Shown here piece by piece: positions 24,592 to 35,045 of a stretch of 64,000 nt of DNA. Numbering within the stretch: the stretch's first letter is position 1; the number at the start of each line of letters is the position of its first letter. Made by a program: the position numbers and the translations under genes. This DNA comes from Okapia johnstoni (lineage: Eukaryota; Chordata; Mammalia; Artiodactyla; Giraffidae), in the NCBI GenBank assembly GCA_024291935.2, contig CM044317.1:20854230-20918229 (forward strand), given 5' to 3'. The notes beneath the pieces were generated by a model. The model was not told where the DNA came from. It ran no database searches and saw only the letters and a program-made list of their open reading frames with translations.

Positions 24592-24619
24592 AACATCTCT
24601 CAGGGTTCCTAAAAAGCCT

Positions 24620-24958
24620 GCGTTACCAGCCCTCAGAGACCACAAGTCCCAGCATGCAAAGCTCCTCTTAGGAAAGGGCCACTAGGAGGACCAGCATGCA
24701 ACGCTCTGCGAAGGGGGCGGGACTCTCTACAGGGGCGGCCCACTTGTAGCGTCTCCTAGGCAACTCCAATTCGGTGACAGAATACACTTCTGCTTCCGCC
24801 TTTGAGTCCGGGACCGCGAATCTGCGCGGCCTCGTCGCTGTGACGCCATCCGCCTGCGATCGCGTGGGTTTGGAGGTTCCGCAGTCCCGCTTGAAATCCC
24901 AGAACGCCTTCCTGTAGTCGGCTGCCTCTCACCTGGGAGCAAAGGGAAGAGCGGTGAG
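24620..24958 (+). promoter_or_regulatory. SF3B5: SF3B5 CpG-rich promoter and 5' leader
   Basis: CpG density rises abruptly here. Visible sites in order: a ZNF143/THAP11-like motif at 24639-24657 (contains TCCCAGCATGC) with a second CAGCATGCAACGC copy near 24692; a GC box at 24713-24722; an RFX X-box-like sequence GTCTCCTAGGCAAC at 24751-24764 whose right half-site is perfect; a CCAAT at 24766-24770; and a TGACG CRE half-site overlapping a YY1-like GCCATC at 24841-24850. There is no TATA box. This is the normal make-up of a housekeeping splicing-factor promoter. The transcription start cannot be fixed from sequence; roughly 24860-24930 is inferred. Confidence 0.75.
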
Positions 24959-25230
24959 ATGACGGACCGCTACACCATTCACAGCCAGCTAGAGCATCTG
25001 CAGTCCAAGTACATCGGCACCGGCCACGCGGACACCACGAAGTGGGAATGGCTGGTGAACCAGCACCGCGACTCCTACTGCTCCTACATGGGCCACTTCG
25101 ATCTTCTTAACTACTTCGCCATTGCCGAGAATGAGAGCAAAGCGCGAGTCCGCTTCAACTTGATGGAGAAGATGCTGCAGCCTTGCGGCCCGCCAGCCGA
25201 CAAGCCGGAGGAGAACTGAGACCTCGTGGT
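24700..25230. promoter_or_regulatory. CpG island over SF3B5 promoter and CDS
   Basis: CpG dinucleotides are frequent from the GC box through the end of the coding region, for example GACCGCGAATCTGCGCGG and GCCACGCGGACACCACG. Elsewhere in the window they are rare except at 55.5-55.9 kb. Exact limits need a CpG observed/expected calculation. Confidence 0.75.
24959..25219 (+). CDS. SF3B5: Splicing factor 3b subunit 5 (SF3b10), intact single-exon gene
   Basis: Encodes an 86-residue protein starting MTDRYTIHSQLEHLQ and ending in an acidic KPEEN tail. I recognise it as SF3B5, and the length is that of the mammalian protein. Known role of the family: it is the small SF3b subunit that packs against SF3B1 and SF3B3 in the 17S U2 snRNP and helps recognise the intron branch point in the nucleus. 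The fold is small, with no signal peptide or membrane segment. The start is the first ATG after a CpG-rich leader, with G at -3, and the frame runs unbroken to TGA. The gene is naturally intronless in mammals. A processed pseudogene is unlikely because a CpG promoter with recognisable sites lies upstream, no A-tract follows the 3' end and there is no frame damage. Its G+C-rich, CpG-rich coding sequence contrasts sharply with the AT-rich flanks. It stands alone, with the next candidate transcription unit about 30 kb downstream in the same direction. Confidence 0.97.
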   Translation: MTDRYTIHSQLEHLQSKYIGTGHADTTKWEWLVNQHRDSYCSYMGHFDLLNYFAIAENESKARVRFNLMEKMLQPCGPPADKPEEN

Positions 25231-25565
25231 ATCACCGCTGTACGTGAGTACCTGTCCCTGAGTTCCCCGGGTTTGCCTGCATTCTCGCTTGTTCTTAAGT
25301 GAACTGATTCTCCATGTGTCTGGTTCTCGTGATTCCCTTGTGCAGAGGTGCTTACCCAGGGCGTCCCGCATGACCTGCCTTCCTGTGGACCCTGTTTTCC
25401 TGTGGAACACAGCGTCGGGAGACCGTCAGGACCCCTGAGAACTGTGACTGGACCGTGGAGCAAACTTTAGAGAAGACGGCACTGGAGTGAGACGGGATTT
25501 AGAGGCTCATTTTCGGCTAGTTGATTGTTGCTTTTTACATAAAGTTTAGAAATGTTTCAGTCTCT
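25220..25565 (+). other. SF3B5: SF3B5 3' UTR with poly(A) signal
   Basis: After the TGA stop there is a non-repetitive segment of about 340 bp. The best poly(A) hexamer is CATAAA at 25538-25543 (a single-base variant of AATAAA), followed by a GT-rich stretch (TCTTGGTGTGG) from about 25562 that fits a cleavage downstream element. Predicted cleavage is near 25558-25562. The resulting mRNA of about 0.6-0.7 kb fits a short single-exon transcript. Confidence 0.65.
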
Positions 25566-26648
25566 TGGTGTGGACTATTTGTGTTCTGGTAAGGGGTCCA
25601 GGGAGGGCTTTGGCACTGTGGCTTCGGGGGAGGCGGGAGAATAGGAGGGATAAAGAAGGGGAGGGTTAGGAAGGGGTTGGACAGGTGGTTCAGGGCCAGC
25701 ATTCATTGCCAGACACTTAAATACACCCTGCACAACCTTTATAACATTCCCCAACCCAGACTTTTCCCAAGAGCTTTTTTTTTTTTCCAGGCCCATAACG
25801 CTTTCAGTATTGAAATTTGTGATTGTTGTATCCCTTCTTTTAATTTCATTCAAAAAAAAAAAAATCTTTGCTGGCATTGACCTCTCTCTGCAGATTGCAT
25901 CCTCTCTTTTTTTGGAACTTTGTAGATGTGTCTTGAGACTTGACACGAATTCTTTCATTCATTCAACATTCAACAAATATTTGTTTAGTCCTATGTGGCA
26001 GGTATTTTCCATGCTTTAGGGGCTTATATTAACACTAGTTGGGGGAGCAGCACACTGTATCAACTATAGATAATAAGCAAATGTTAGAAGGTACTGTGGA
26101 GAATGGAGTAGCAGTAGCATTGCAGTTTTAAATAGGCTGCCTCATGTTAGACTATTGAGAAGGGGACATTTGTGTAGATACTTTAAGGAAGTGAGGGCAA
26201 TAGCCATGCAGAACATGGGGGCAATTACTTTCCAGGCAGAGAAAACTTCCAGTGAAAAGTACCTAAGACGGATTGTGTATGGCTTATTGGACAAAGTAAA
26301 GAAACAAGTATGGCTGAAGGGAATGAGCTGGGGAAGAGTGGAGGTATAGCTAATGGAGAGGGAACAGATAAGAGTAGAGCCTGGTGGGCCTAAGTAAGGG
26401 CTTGTGGCTTTTATCCTGAGAGTACGGGGAGCTGTTGGAAGACTATTAGGTGATGTGGTCTGACACATTTTAGATGAGTGAGTCTCAAGCATATTGGCCT
26501 TGGAATACCATTACATTCTTAAAAGTTCTTGAAGACTTCCCACAGAGCTTTTGTTTTTGGTTATAGCTGTTGATAGTCACCAAATTAAAAATTAAAACTG
26601 AGAAATATTTAAAATACCTGGTAATTCATTTGAAAATAGTAATAATAG
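25566..26648 (+). repeat. Unassigned sequence plus old mammalian repeat
   Basis: 25566-25940 is unique-looking with T and A runs. From about 25950 (ATTCATTCAACATTCAACAAA) to 26470 (TTTATCCTGAGAGTACGGGG, GATGTGGTCTGACA) the text follows the order of a long, old, family-unassigned mammalian repeat. The short open frames here are not genes. Confidence 0.45.
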
Positions 26649-26916
26649 GACTTCCCTGGTGGGTCAGCAGTTAAGAATCTGCCTGCCAATGTAGGGGACA
26701 TGGATTTGATCCCTGTTTCAGGGATCAAATCCATTCTACATGCCGCAGGGCGACTAAACGTGGGCGCTGCAACTACCGAAGCTCATCTGCTCTAGAGACT
26801 GTGCTCTGCAAAAAGAGAAGCCACCACAGTGAGAAACCCACACTCCACAACTCGAGAAAGTCTACACACTACAACAAAGACCCAGTGCAACCATAAATAA
26901 AATAACAATAAAAAGA
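26649..26916 (+). repeat. CHR-type SINE with a perfect internal hairpin
   Basis: Sense copy with head GGACTTCCCTGGTGGGTCAG and A-rich tail ATAAATAAAATAACAATAAA. At 26700-26734 the stretch after GATCCCTG, normally GGTCTGGGAAGATCCCACATG-like, is replaced by the exact reverse complement of the 16 bases before it, with a TTT loop. Confidence 0.92.
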
Positions 26917-27035
26917 CCATTACATGTTAACAAGAATATTTTTTATGAAAAATAGCTTTTCCAAAACAATTTAGTGAAAAAGATAGTGTGTTTTTTTAAA
27001 ACAATTTTGCATATGACTTCAGTGGTGGTATATAA

Positions 27036-27242
27036 AGGTGTTAATTGCTCAGTTGTGCCTGACTCTTTGCGACCCCCTGGACTGTACCCTGCCAGGCTTC
27101 TCTATTGATGGAATTCTCCAAGCAAGAATACTAGAGTGGGTTGCCATTTCCTCCTCCAGGGGATCTTCCTGACCCAGGGATCAAACCAGAGTCTCCTGTG
27201 TTGCAGGCAGATTCTTTGCCATCTGAGTCACCAGGGAAGCCC
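27036..27242 (-). repeat. Bov-tA SINE
   Basis: Antisense full-length copy, GCTCAGTTGTGCCTGACTC to TGAGTCACCAGGGAAGCCC. Confidence 0.93.
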
Positions 27243-27352
27243 ACTTCTTCAATGTCCGGCTTAATATAAGACAGCTGGATTCTTTTATCTGCTTCTGCAT
27301 TCAAACTCTTAGAATATGAAGTTTTGGCTGAAGTACGAAAAAACCCACTTTA

Positions 27353-27678
27353 GGACTTCCCTGGTGGTATCTCCTGCCAGTGCAGGAGACAAGGGTTCGA
27401 TCCCTGGTCTGGGAATATTCCATATGCTGCAGAGCAACTAAGCGTGTGTGCCATAACTACTGAAGCTTGTGCACTCTAGAACCCTCAGGCCACAACTACT
27501 GAGCCCACATACTGCAACTACTGAAGCCCATGCATCTAAAGCCTGTGCTCCACAGCAAGAGAAGCCACTGCAGTGAGAAATCCATGGGCTGCAACAAAGT
27601 AGCCCCTACTCACCGCTACTAGAGAAAACCCTTGTGCATCAGTGAAGACCCAGCACAACCAAAAAACAAAATTTTTTT
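27353..27678 (+). repeat. CHR-type SINE
   Basis: Sense long form with a shortened head (GGACTTCCCTGGTGGTATCT), repeated ACAACTACTGAGCCC-type units and a tail of CAACCAAAAAACAAAA followed by a T run. Confidence 0.92.
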
Positions 27679-28106
27679 TTAAGTCCTCTTAAAAAAAAAA
27701 CCCACTTCACATAAATATATATAGTAAGGGAGAAATATTTTAATAGCCTTTTCAAATATCTTAGATACAAGGTAGGATATGATCAACTTTTCATTCTCTA
27801 TTAGATTAAAATTCATTAATCTATGTTGAGCATTGAATGGATTTTTTACCCATACATGATTTTATAATATTGCGAATTGCTCATTTGAAAAGTGTTGGCT
27901 CATTGAATTATACAGGCCCTCTAAGTGTTGACACATTTCATTGTACATACCAAATAATGTACTTTGTACATATTGTTAGTATCATCACTGATCTCTTGAG
28001 AAAAGTCTTATAGTGTTAGCTGAAAAACTAACAGTGATGGTATAAGTTTCCACAATTTGAAGTTTTTGCTTGATAGCCTAAATTTGGTCACTGGTAACAA
28101 ATCTTG

Positions 28107-28380
28107 TCAGAGAAGGCAATGGCAACCCACTCCAGTACTCTTGCCTGGAAAATCCCATGGACGGAGGAGCATGGTAGGCTGTAGTCCATGGGGTCGCTAA
28201 GAGTTGGACATGACTGAGCGACTTCACTTTCACTTTTCACTTTCATGCATTGGAGAGGGAAATGGCAACCTACTCCAGTGTACTTGCTTGGAGAATCCCA
28301 GGGACGGGGGAGCCTGGTGGGCTTCTGTCTATGAGGTCGCACGGAGTCGGACACGACTGAAGCAACTTAGCAGCAGCAAA
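28107..28380 (+). repeat. Bov-A2 SINE (dimeric)
   Basis: Two BovA monomers joined by the CACTTTCACTTTTCACTTTC linker, ending in AGCAGCAGC. Flanked by AAATCTTGTC on both sides, the target duplication. Confidence 0.95.
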
Positions 28381-28599
28381 TCTTGTCTGTTGTTTTCCTT
28401 AAAGTGACAAGCCTACTTGGTTCATTTTCGAGAAAATATCTGTCAAATACCAAATTCTGAATAACTGCAGTTTGTCAGTCTTACAAGAATAATGTTCCTT
28501 GAGAGAGAGGAAGAAAAAAAGAGTCCATTTAGTCTGCAACTCAAATAAGTGCTTTTTCTTGAAAAAAACCACTGTTCTTTGGTGGCAGCAAAAATGGTT
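28381..28599. other. Spacer between opposed Bov-A2 copies
   Basis: Unassigned AT-rich DNA between the sense and antisense Bov-A2 elements. Confidence 0.4.
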
Positions 28600-28880
28600 T
28601 ATGCTGCTGCTGCTGCTGCTACGTCGCTTCAGTCGTGTCCGACTCTGTGCGACCCCATAGACGGCAGCCCACCAGGCTCCCCCGTCCTTGGGACTCTCCA
28701 GGCAAGAAATCTGGAGTGGGTTGCCATTTCCTTCTCCAGTGCATGAAAGGGAAAAGGGAAAAGTGAAAGTGAAGTCGCTCAGTCGTGTCCGACTCTTAGC
28801 GACCCCATGGACTGTAGCCTACCAGGCTCCTTCATCCATGGGATTTTCCAGGCAAGAGTACTGGAGTGGGGTGCCATTGT
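28600..28880 (-). repeat. Bov-A2 SINE (dimeric)
   Basis: Antisense counterpart: GCTGCTGCTGCT start, AGTCGTGTCCGACTCTGTGC, the complement of the tail/linker AAAAGTGAAAGTGAAGTCGC, and the second monomer to GTGCCATTG. Confidence 0.95.
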
Positions 28881-28967
28881 ACATACTACCAATTTTGATC
28901 CTTTGAAAAGATGTGTCCTTGTGGGCTAAGATTTCATAAAATCAGTTTTATTTCATCAAGGACATTC

Positions 28968-29292
28968 TTTTTAAAAATAATTTTATTTACTTTTGGCTGT
29001 GCTAGGTCTTGGTTGCTGCGTGGGCTTTTGTCTAGTTGTAGCAAGCGGGGGCTACTCTTTGTTGCAACGCCCGGGCTTCTTGTTGTGGTGGCTTTTCTTG
29101 TTGTGGAGCACAGGCTCCAGGGCACGTGGGCTTCAGTATTGTGGCATGTGGGCTCTAGGGCACAGGCTCAATAGTTGTGACACATGGGCTATGCTGCTCC
29201 AAGGCAAGTGGGATCTTCCCAGATCAGGGATGAACCTGTGTCCCCTGATTTGGCAGGCTGATTCTTTAGCATTGAGCCACCAGGGAAGCCCC
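28968..29292 (-). repeat. CHR-type SINE
   Basis: Antisense copy from TTTATTTACTTTTGGCTGTG to GAGCCACCAGGGAAGCCCC. The 15-bp duplication ATCAAGGACATTCTT is present just before (about 28956) and just after (about 29294). Confidence 0.95.
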
Positions 29293-29476
29293 AATCAAGG
29301 ACATTCTTAAGTGAAACGGAGTCGATTTTTTATTTTGTTTATTTTTGTTGAGAGTATATGGCAGTGAAGGATACAATGACTACTAGTAGTTTGGTGTCAC
29401 TATCTTGATTGATGCTAAGTGCTAGCAGTTTTATTCACAATTGCTTTTATATCAAGATAACACAGTGAAAACGGCA

Positions 29477-29529
29477 AGTAAAATCTAAGTATTATTATTA
29501 AAATAGTAAAATCTAAGTATTATTAAAAT
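29477..29529. repeat. 25-28-bp tandem duplication
   Basis: AGTAAAATCTAAGTATTATT... occurs at 29477-29504 and again at 29505-29529, the second unit one ATT triplet shorter. Confidence 0.85.
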
Positions 29530-29635
29530 AGTGTCAACTTCACAGATTCTCTGAAATTCCCACCATTTTCACTTGAAAAAAGCTGATAGACTGATAGATT
29601 AAACTATATTATTTAGACTTGGTTGCATGACATCA

Positions 29636-29757
29636 TCGACTCAATGGACATGAGTTTGAGCAAGCACCGGGAGATGGTGAAGGATAGGGATGCCTGGCAT
29701 GCTTCAGTCCTTGGGGTCTCGAAGAGTCGGACGCGACTGAGCAACTGAACAACAACG
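29636..29757 (+). repeat. BovB LINE 3' end fragment
   Basis: Only about 120 bases of the 3' end: CAATGGACATGAGTTTGAGC, TCCTTGGGGTCTCGAAGAGT and the tail GCAACTGAACAACAACGA. Confidence 0.9.
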
Positions 29758-30439
29758 AGACTTGAGTATTTAGCAGATATTTTCTCAGAAAATGATTGAA
29801 ATGGGCCATCATTTCCAGGAAAACAACTGAACCACTTTTTAAAGGGGTCTTTCTGGCTGTTATGTTGAGAATAGATATAGGTAATGTAACAGAGAACAGA
29901 CTGTAGTTGTCAGCAGTTAAATATAAGTATCAATACTGATGCTTTTCCCCCTACAAAGAATAACAGTCAAGCTGTAAATGCTCATCCTTACAAAACTGGA
30001 ATGAGAGTGAGCCCTTGTCTCTAATTGGAGTGTGTAGCAGTAGACCAGGAGAGATGACAACCCACATTGGAAATAGAGAGGAAGGGACTGGATATTTAGA
30101 ATAGGGTAGTTTATATAAAGAATCAAATGAAAATGTGGACAATAAAGAACTGCAAGAATTTAGAAGGAAGTTAGTAACCTAGAGACTTACATGAACTGGC
30201 TTGAATTTATACTATTAGGATTTACAGGGACAAGGATTTGGGTCTGTTTTATTACCTGATAAATCTCAACTGTCTCAAATGGTGCCAGCATATCACAAGT
30301 GTTCAATAAATGTTGTGTTGAATGTGAAAAGATAAGGCTTAATTTAGACAATATACTAATTTATGTTTTAGGCAGTCTTCAAGTTCACCAGAGTAGGTCA
30401 GAGCAAAGGAAAGAGATATTTGAAAACATGCTTCTCAGA
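29758..30439. other. Unassigned sequence with old-repeat traces
   Basis: 29815-29860 (TCTTTCTGGCTGTTATG) may continue the old repeat seen at 25950. 30270-30330 (GTGTTCAATAAATGTTGTG) is a MIR or L2 end in antisense. No gene. Confidence 0.4.
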
Positions 30440-30640
30440 TAGTAATAATAGCTAACATATTGATAGCTTTTATGGTGTACCAAGTGTTTTATCTGATGTG
30501 ATCTCTGGGAGGTATTATCTTTGTTTTACAGATGAAACAGTTTCAGAAAAGCTATTTGTCCAAGGTCACAAAGATACTATGTGGCTAAGCCAGGATTTGG
30601 ACCAGGTCTTTCTAGTTCCAAAGTACAAAGTCTTAAATGT
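30440..30640 (+). repeat. MIR SINE
   Basis: Sense MIR: AATAATAGCTAACATATTGA, TTTTACAGATGAAACAGTTTC, GTCCAAGGTCACAAAGATAC, GTGGCTAAGCCAGGATTTGG. The 104-codon open frame crossing it is a by-product of the repeat. Confidence 0.85.
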
Positions 30641-31574
30641 ACTGTTGCCCAAACAGGTAGAAAATCATATTAGAATAACTGGAAATAAGTTACTGTCTCA
30701 GATGAAAAATGGAAATATTAAAAGTTTAGTAGATTATAATGAAGGACTATCAGACCAATGTGAAAGTTCTTATATAACACTAAAAAAATGTAATTTGAAA
30801 TGTATTGAATAAAGATAATTTTAATGGGAATAATCACTTATGTAGGAAAAATCTGTTCAAGGGTTTGAAAACAAATAAAACGTGGTCCAAATATATTTAA
30901 TTGAACTTGTAACTCTGTACTGGTGTGAAATAATTTTTGAATCAAACACAGGAGGGCAGCAGATGATGCTGTTTGGAAGGAGTTTTTGGAAGGAGCTCTA
31001 AACTTGTAGATTTCTGCTAATGGGAGAAAACCAGTTCTTTTTATGTTTATTTCAGTGGTGTAATTTTGTGAACTATAAAGTGATAAACATGTTTCTCTTT
31101 GACATATATGTAGTGAATATTACAGATCATGGTATCACACTTACAAGGATGGGACAAAACAAGTACATTACCCTTAGAAGGATACTTGTCAAGGAAATAA
31201 ATACAGTACCACATAAATACCTCTGATCTGTAATGGCATGAGTTGAGTGCTAGAAGAAAGGTATTGGGAAAAAATGTGAGACAGTTTACAAGAAGAATTT
31301 ACAAACTGCCTGTGAAGGAGTGGATGAGGGCATTGTTGAGAAAGAGGCTTTTGAGCAGGACCTTTAATGATAAGTAAGACTTATATGTGTAAAACAAGGG
31401 CAAGGCATAATGATGCTCTGGAGATGTGAACAAGCTGCCCTTGGAAGGGCAGGAGAATTCAAACACTCCATGTTTAAAACCTTACCATGACTTCCAATAA
31501 CTTGTGGCCCTTCACTCTCTGGTCCTTGTTCTCTTCAGAAGGCTGGAAAAGCAAGTTGAGGCCTACATCCAAGG
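30641..31574. other. Unassigned sequence with old-repeat traces
   Basis: 31290-31450 resembles the old unassigned repeat (GAGGGCATTGTTGAGAAAGAGG). 31475-31550 may be a L2 scrap. No gene. Confidence 0.4.
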
Positions 31575-31750
31575 ATAACAGTGTTATCTCAGTTAATCTT
31601 CACAACAGCCCTGGAAAGGTGGTTATTCCATTCTACCAAAAAGCAAACAGAAATAGGAAAAATTAAGTTGTTAGCATAATATCACTCAGCTGCTAAGTGG
31701 TTGAGCAGGAACTTACACCCAGGTCTGATTTTAGCATCCAGGCTTTTCAT
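31575..31750 (+). repeat. MIR SINE
   Basis: Sense MIR order: CAGTTAATCTTCACAACAGCC, GGTGGTTATTCCATTCTACC, TCACTCAGCTGCTAAGTGG, CACCCAGGTCTGATTTTAGC. Confidence 0.8.
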
Positions 31751-31820
31751 AAGGTCGTTCAAGATTTTCAAACTATGTCTCACAGAATTCTAATTCCATG
31801 AAAAGTTATAGATGGTTTTT

Positions 31821-31857
31821 GGGGGGCAGGGGTTTGGGAGGGAATAAGGGCAGGGGG
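31821..31857 (+). other. G-quadruplex-prone G-rich tract
   Basis: Five to six G runs (6, 4, 3, 3, 3 and 5 G) separated by loops of 1-5 bases in a 37-base stretch. This fits the G3+N1-7 quadruplex rule on the plus strand. Confidence 0.8.
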
Positions 31858-34048
31858 ATATTTTGGTTAAATAAGTTTCAGAGTTGCTCTACACCACGCA
31901 GGTTCATGCTTCAGATTAATTTTTTAAAGTTCTGCAGTAAGAAATTTTGCTTATCATTTTCTAAACTTACTTGAACTTGGAGTTCCTTTTCTCGAGAAAT
32001 ACCAAGATAATTTTGAGAAAATTTTTTTGGGGGGGATATTGCTTTTGTCAGCGAGAGAAATTTGAATAGAGAAATGATGTATTTAGCCCTGGGCTTGAGG
32101 AAAATGAATTTGCTGGCAGTGTGTAGGTGGAACTCATAACCACAGATAACTTTCCTTTCCTTAGATTATTCTAATTTCCTCAGCTGAAAATAAGTACATT
32201 TGTGAGTGAAGAGTTCTTTGTTCTCAGCCCAGATGCTGTTCGGTCTCCAAAACTAGCAACTTAAAGACATTAGAAATGAAAGAGACTTAATTATATTGCA
32301 CAAATTAGTTATGAAGCTACCTTTTTCCATGGCAAAGATGTGAAAAAAGAAATGTTATTGAGGAGTTTGGAAGTTTTTGTTTACTAATTTTGTTAGTGTC
32401 TGGAAGATGTATCTCACAAAGCGTCAGCTTTGAATGATCTGACAGCCAACCGTTGGTCTGCTTCAGAGAGGTGACAGTTTGTTCTTAATTTAACTGGCTT
32501 TTTATCTCACATCCCACATTCCTTCCAGGCTCCTCGTGTCCTTTGTTTTCCTTACCTGCAATACACACATTACACATACCTGCCCTCTCAGTCACTTAGC
32601 ACGGAAATAGTGAAACCTGGGAAGAGGTCAGGGGTGCTGGTAGGAAATCAAGACTTGGGAAAATCCATCTCATCTCTCACTGGCACAAACGGCCTGCTGC
32701 AAATGGCCCTTTGAAGCTCTCTGACTTTGATCTGTGTTACCTCAGATCCTTCCTTTCCTCCACTTCCCTCATTTCCTATCAACTGTTCTCAGTTGTTATC
32801 TTGTCCCCAAGCCTTGCCTCTTGTTGCTATATTCTCCTGAACCTCATCCTTTCTTCCTCCATGTTGCCTTCCAAAAGCAGCGAACTTCAAAACAGAAATG
32901 TCTTCAAACCATCAAAAATGGGGAACAAATAAGCAGCTTAGGGGTTTTGGGACACAGCGTCAAAGAATTTAGGTTGTTCACCTCTTCAGCCCCCCTTTCC
33001 TCTTCAAGCCCTCCACTAGCAGACCAGAGCCCTACTCCTGGTTCTGGCTCACCACTATTTCAGAACTCTGCCTTTTACAGTAGGAATAATATTATATCAT
33101 GATCCTATCTCATTCACCAATTTTTATATAGATCAAGTAATACTGGTTTTTTTTGTAGAAAAAAGTTGTTTTCTCTAATTAAAAGAAAGGCATAAAGAAT
33201 AGTATAACATGGATATTCCTTCTACCTCAAATTGACAGCTATTTATATTCTATCAAATTTACTTCCCTCTTTCCCATTTTTAAAATAATTTTGCAAATAA
33301 TATATGTGAGTGTGGCCCTTCTAAAAAAAATGAAAGGAAGCACTACAGATAAAACTAACGTTTCCTTTGATCACTCCTAGCCTAATGTTTCCTCTCGCCT
33401 CATATCAATCCCATCCCCACCACCTAAACGACTTCTATGAGTGTTTTTTCAGTTTATCCATTACACCAAACATCTGTCTCTCTCAGTCTGTCTATCTACC
33501 TACCTATCCACCCATCTGACATAGAAGTATTTTGTGTTTTAAAAAATACTCAAATGAAACTGTTTGTCAGTTCCTCAAAAAACTAAACATATAATTTAAA
33601 GAGGATAAAAATAAAGTCATAGTTAATGGGGAAAACATACTACATAAGTGCATCTCCAAACTCTAGAATTTCAGGTACTCAATAACTTCATTTGCTGAAT
33701 CACAAATAAGTGGATAAATAAATAAATGAGTAAACAAATACGTAAGAAGCAATGGAGATTGGGTAAAGTTGAGAGGGTCACTGAAAATTCTGAACATCCA
33801 CTGCCTGTCACTTGGCATATGAGAAAGCAATGTTAAAAATGCCAAATACTCAAATAACTTGGCAATTTCACATGAAATGAAAACCTTAAGCTAAGTCGAT
33901 CTCAAAAATACATTTTTGATTTAATAAGCAATTTCACAATATCCATTTTTATAGGCTCATATGAGAATTCTTTTTCTTAGTTTCTTGGGGAAAGGATATT
34001 TTACCAAACACAAAACATCTCCCAGAGGTAGTAGAAGATAATTATCAG
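31858..34048. other. Unassigned intergenic sequence
   Basis: About 2.2 kb without a confident repeat or gene. It includes a pyrimidine-rich part (32740-32870), a degenerate (CTAT/CTAC)n tract at 33480-33515 and an (AAAT)n-like patch near 33715. The 122-codon frame at 32734-33102 follows the pyrimidine-rich bias and has no domain. Confidence 0.4.
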
Positions 34049-34145
34049 GACTTCGCTGGTGGTCCAGTGCTCAAGACTCTGTGCTTCCACTGTGGGGGTA
34101 CTGGTTCCATACCTGGTGGGAGTACCACATGCCACGTGGTATGAA
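34049..34145 (+). repeat. CHR-related short SINE with A-rich tail
   Basis: Head GGACTTCGCTGGTGGTCCAG, then ACTCTGTGCTTCCACTGTGG and ACCACATGCCACGTGG, followed by an A/T-rich tail to about 34235. Shorter family than the other CHR copies. Confidence 0.8.
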
Positions 34146-34235
34146 AAAGTAAAAATTAATTTTTTCATTTTGAAAAAAATAAAAAAATTTTGAAATTAGA
34201 ATGAAAAAATAAAAACAAATAAAAATAAAACCAAC

Positions 34236-34744
34236 AAGGATCAGGAAATGCTACTAACAATCATATACCAACAAATTGGACAACCTAAAAGAAATGGATA
34301 CATTCCTAGAAACATAAACTTTATCAACATATGGAAAATAAAATCTGTGATTAGTATATCTCGGCAAGGACCCACTTTGGGTATGCTGAGTATAATATGC
34401 TCGCACAGGACTAAATATGTACCTTGTTTTCCAGTTAATTTAAATAGGCCTGTAATTATTAGAGTTTGGATTGTGAAAACAGGTTTGTCCTCATGTAGTT
34501 GTGAGCAGATTAGACATTCATTTTTTCTTGGTCTTTAGTGTTCTCTCTGATTTGAGTTTTATCTCCCTTCTTGTTTATCTCTTGATTCATGGTGTTCTGT
34601 CATAAGAAACTCAAAAGATGACTAGTGTAATGATGCCAATACATCAATAAACTTTTCTCTCAGCCCTGGAACTTCTTTAGAATTCACCTTAGTAAGACAT
34701 GTAGTGTTAATTAATTTCACATTCTCTGTGAAGTTCATGTCATA
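34236..34744. other. Unassigned intergenic sequence
   Basis: 34240-34345 has a faint L1 ORF2 look (ATATACCAACAAATTGGACAA). The remainder is unassigned. Confidence 0.35.
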
Positions 34745-35045
34745 GAACATGAATTTTTAATGTATTTTTTAATTGGAGGATAATTACTTTACAGTGTTAT
34801 CTTGGTTTCTGCCATACAACAACGTGAAGCAGCCAGAAGTATACATGGATCCCCTCCCTCTTGAACCTCCCTCCCACCCTGCATCCCATCCCTCCCCTCC
34901 AGGTTGTCAGAGAGCCCCAGGTTGAGCTCTCTATGTTATACAGCAACTTCCTACTAGCTATCTGTTTTACATATGGTAACGTAATAATATATGTTTCAGT
35001 GCTACTGTTTCAGTTTCTCTCACCTTCTCCTTCCCTTGCACAGAG
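34745..35045 (-). repeat. L1 3' UTR end (bovine type)
   Basis: Antisense: TTAATTGGAGGATAATTACTTT, CTGCCATACAACAACGTGAA, the C-rich complement of the polypurine stretch (34850-34905), then TATACAGCAACTTCCTACTAG. Confidence 0.9.

Noticed and set aside
24959..25219. SF3B5 as a processed pseudogene because it lacks introns
   Set aside because: The mammalian gene is normally intronless. Here there is a proper CpG promoter, an undamaged frame, no poly(A) tract and no flanking target duplication.
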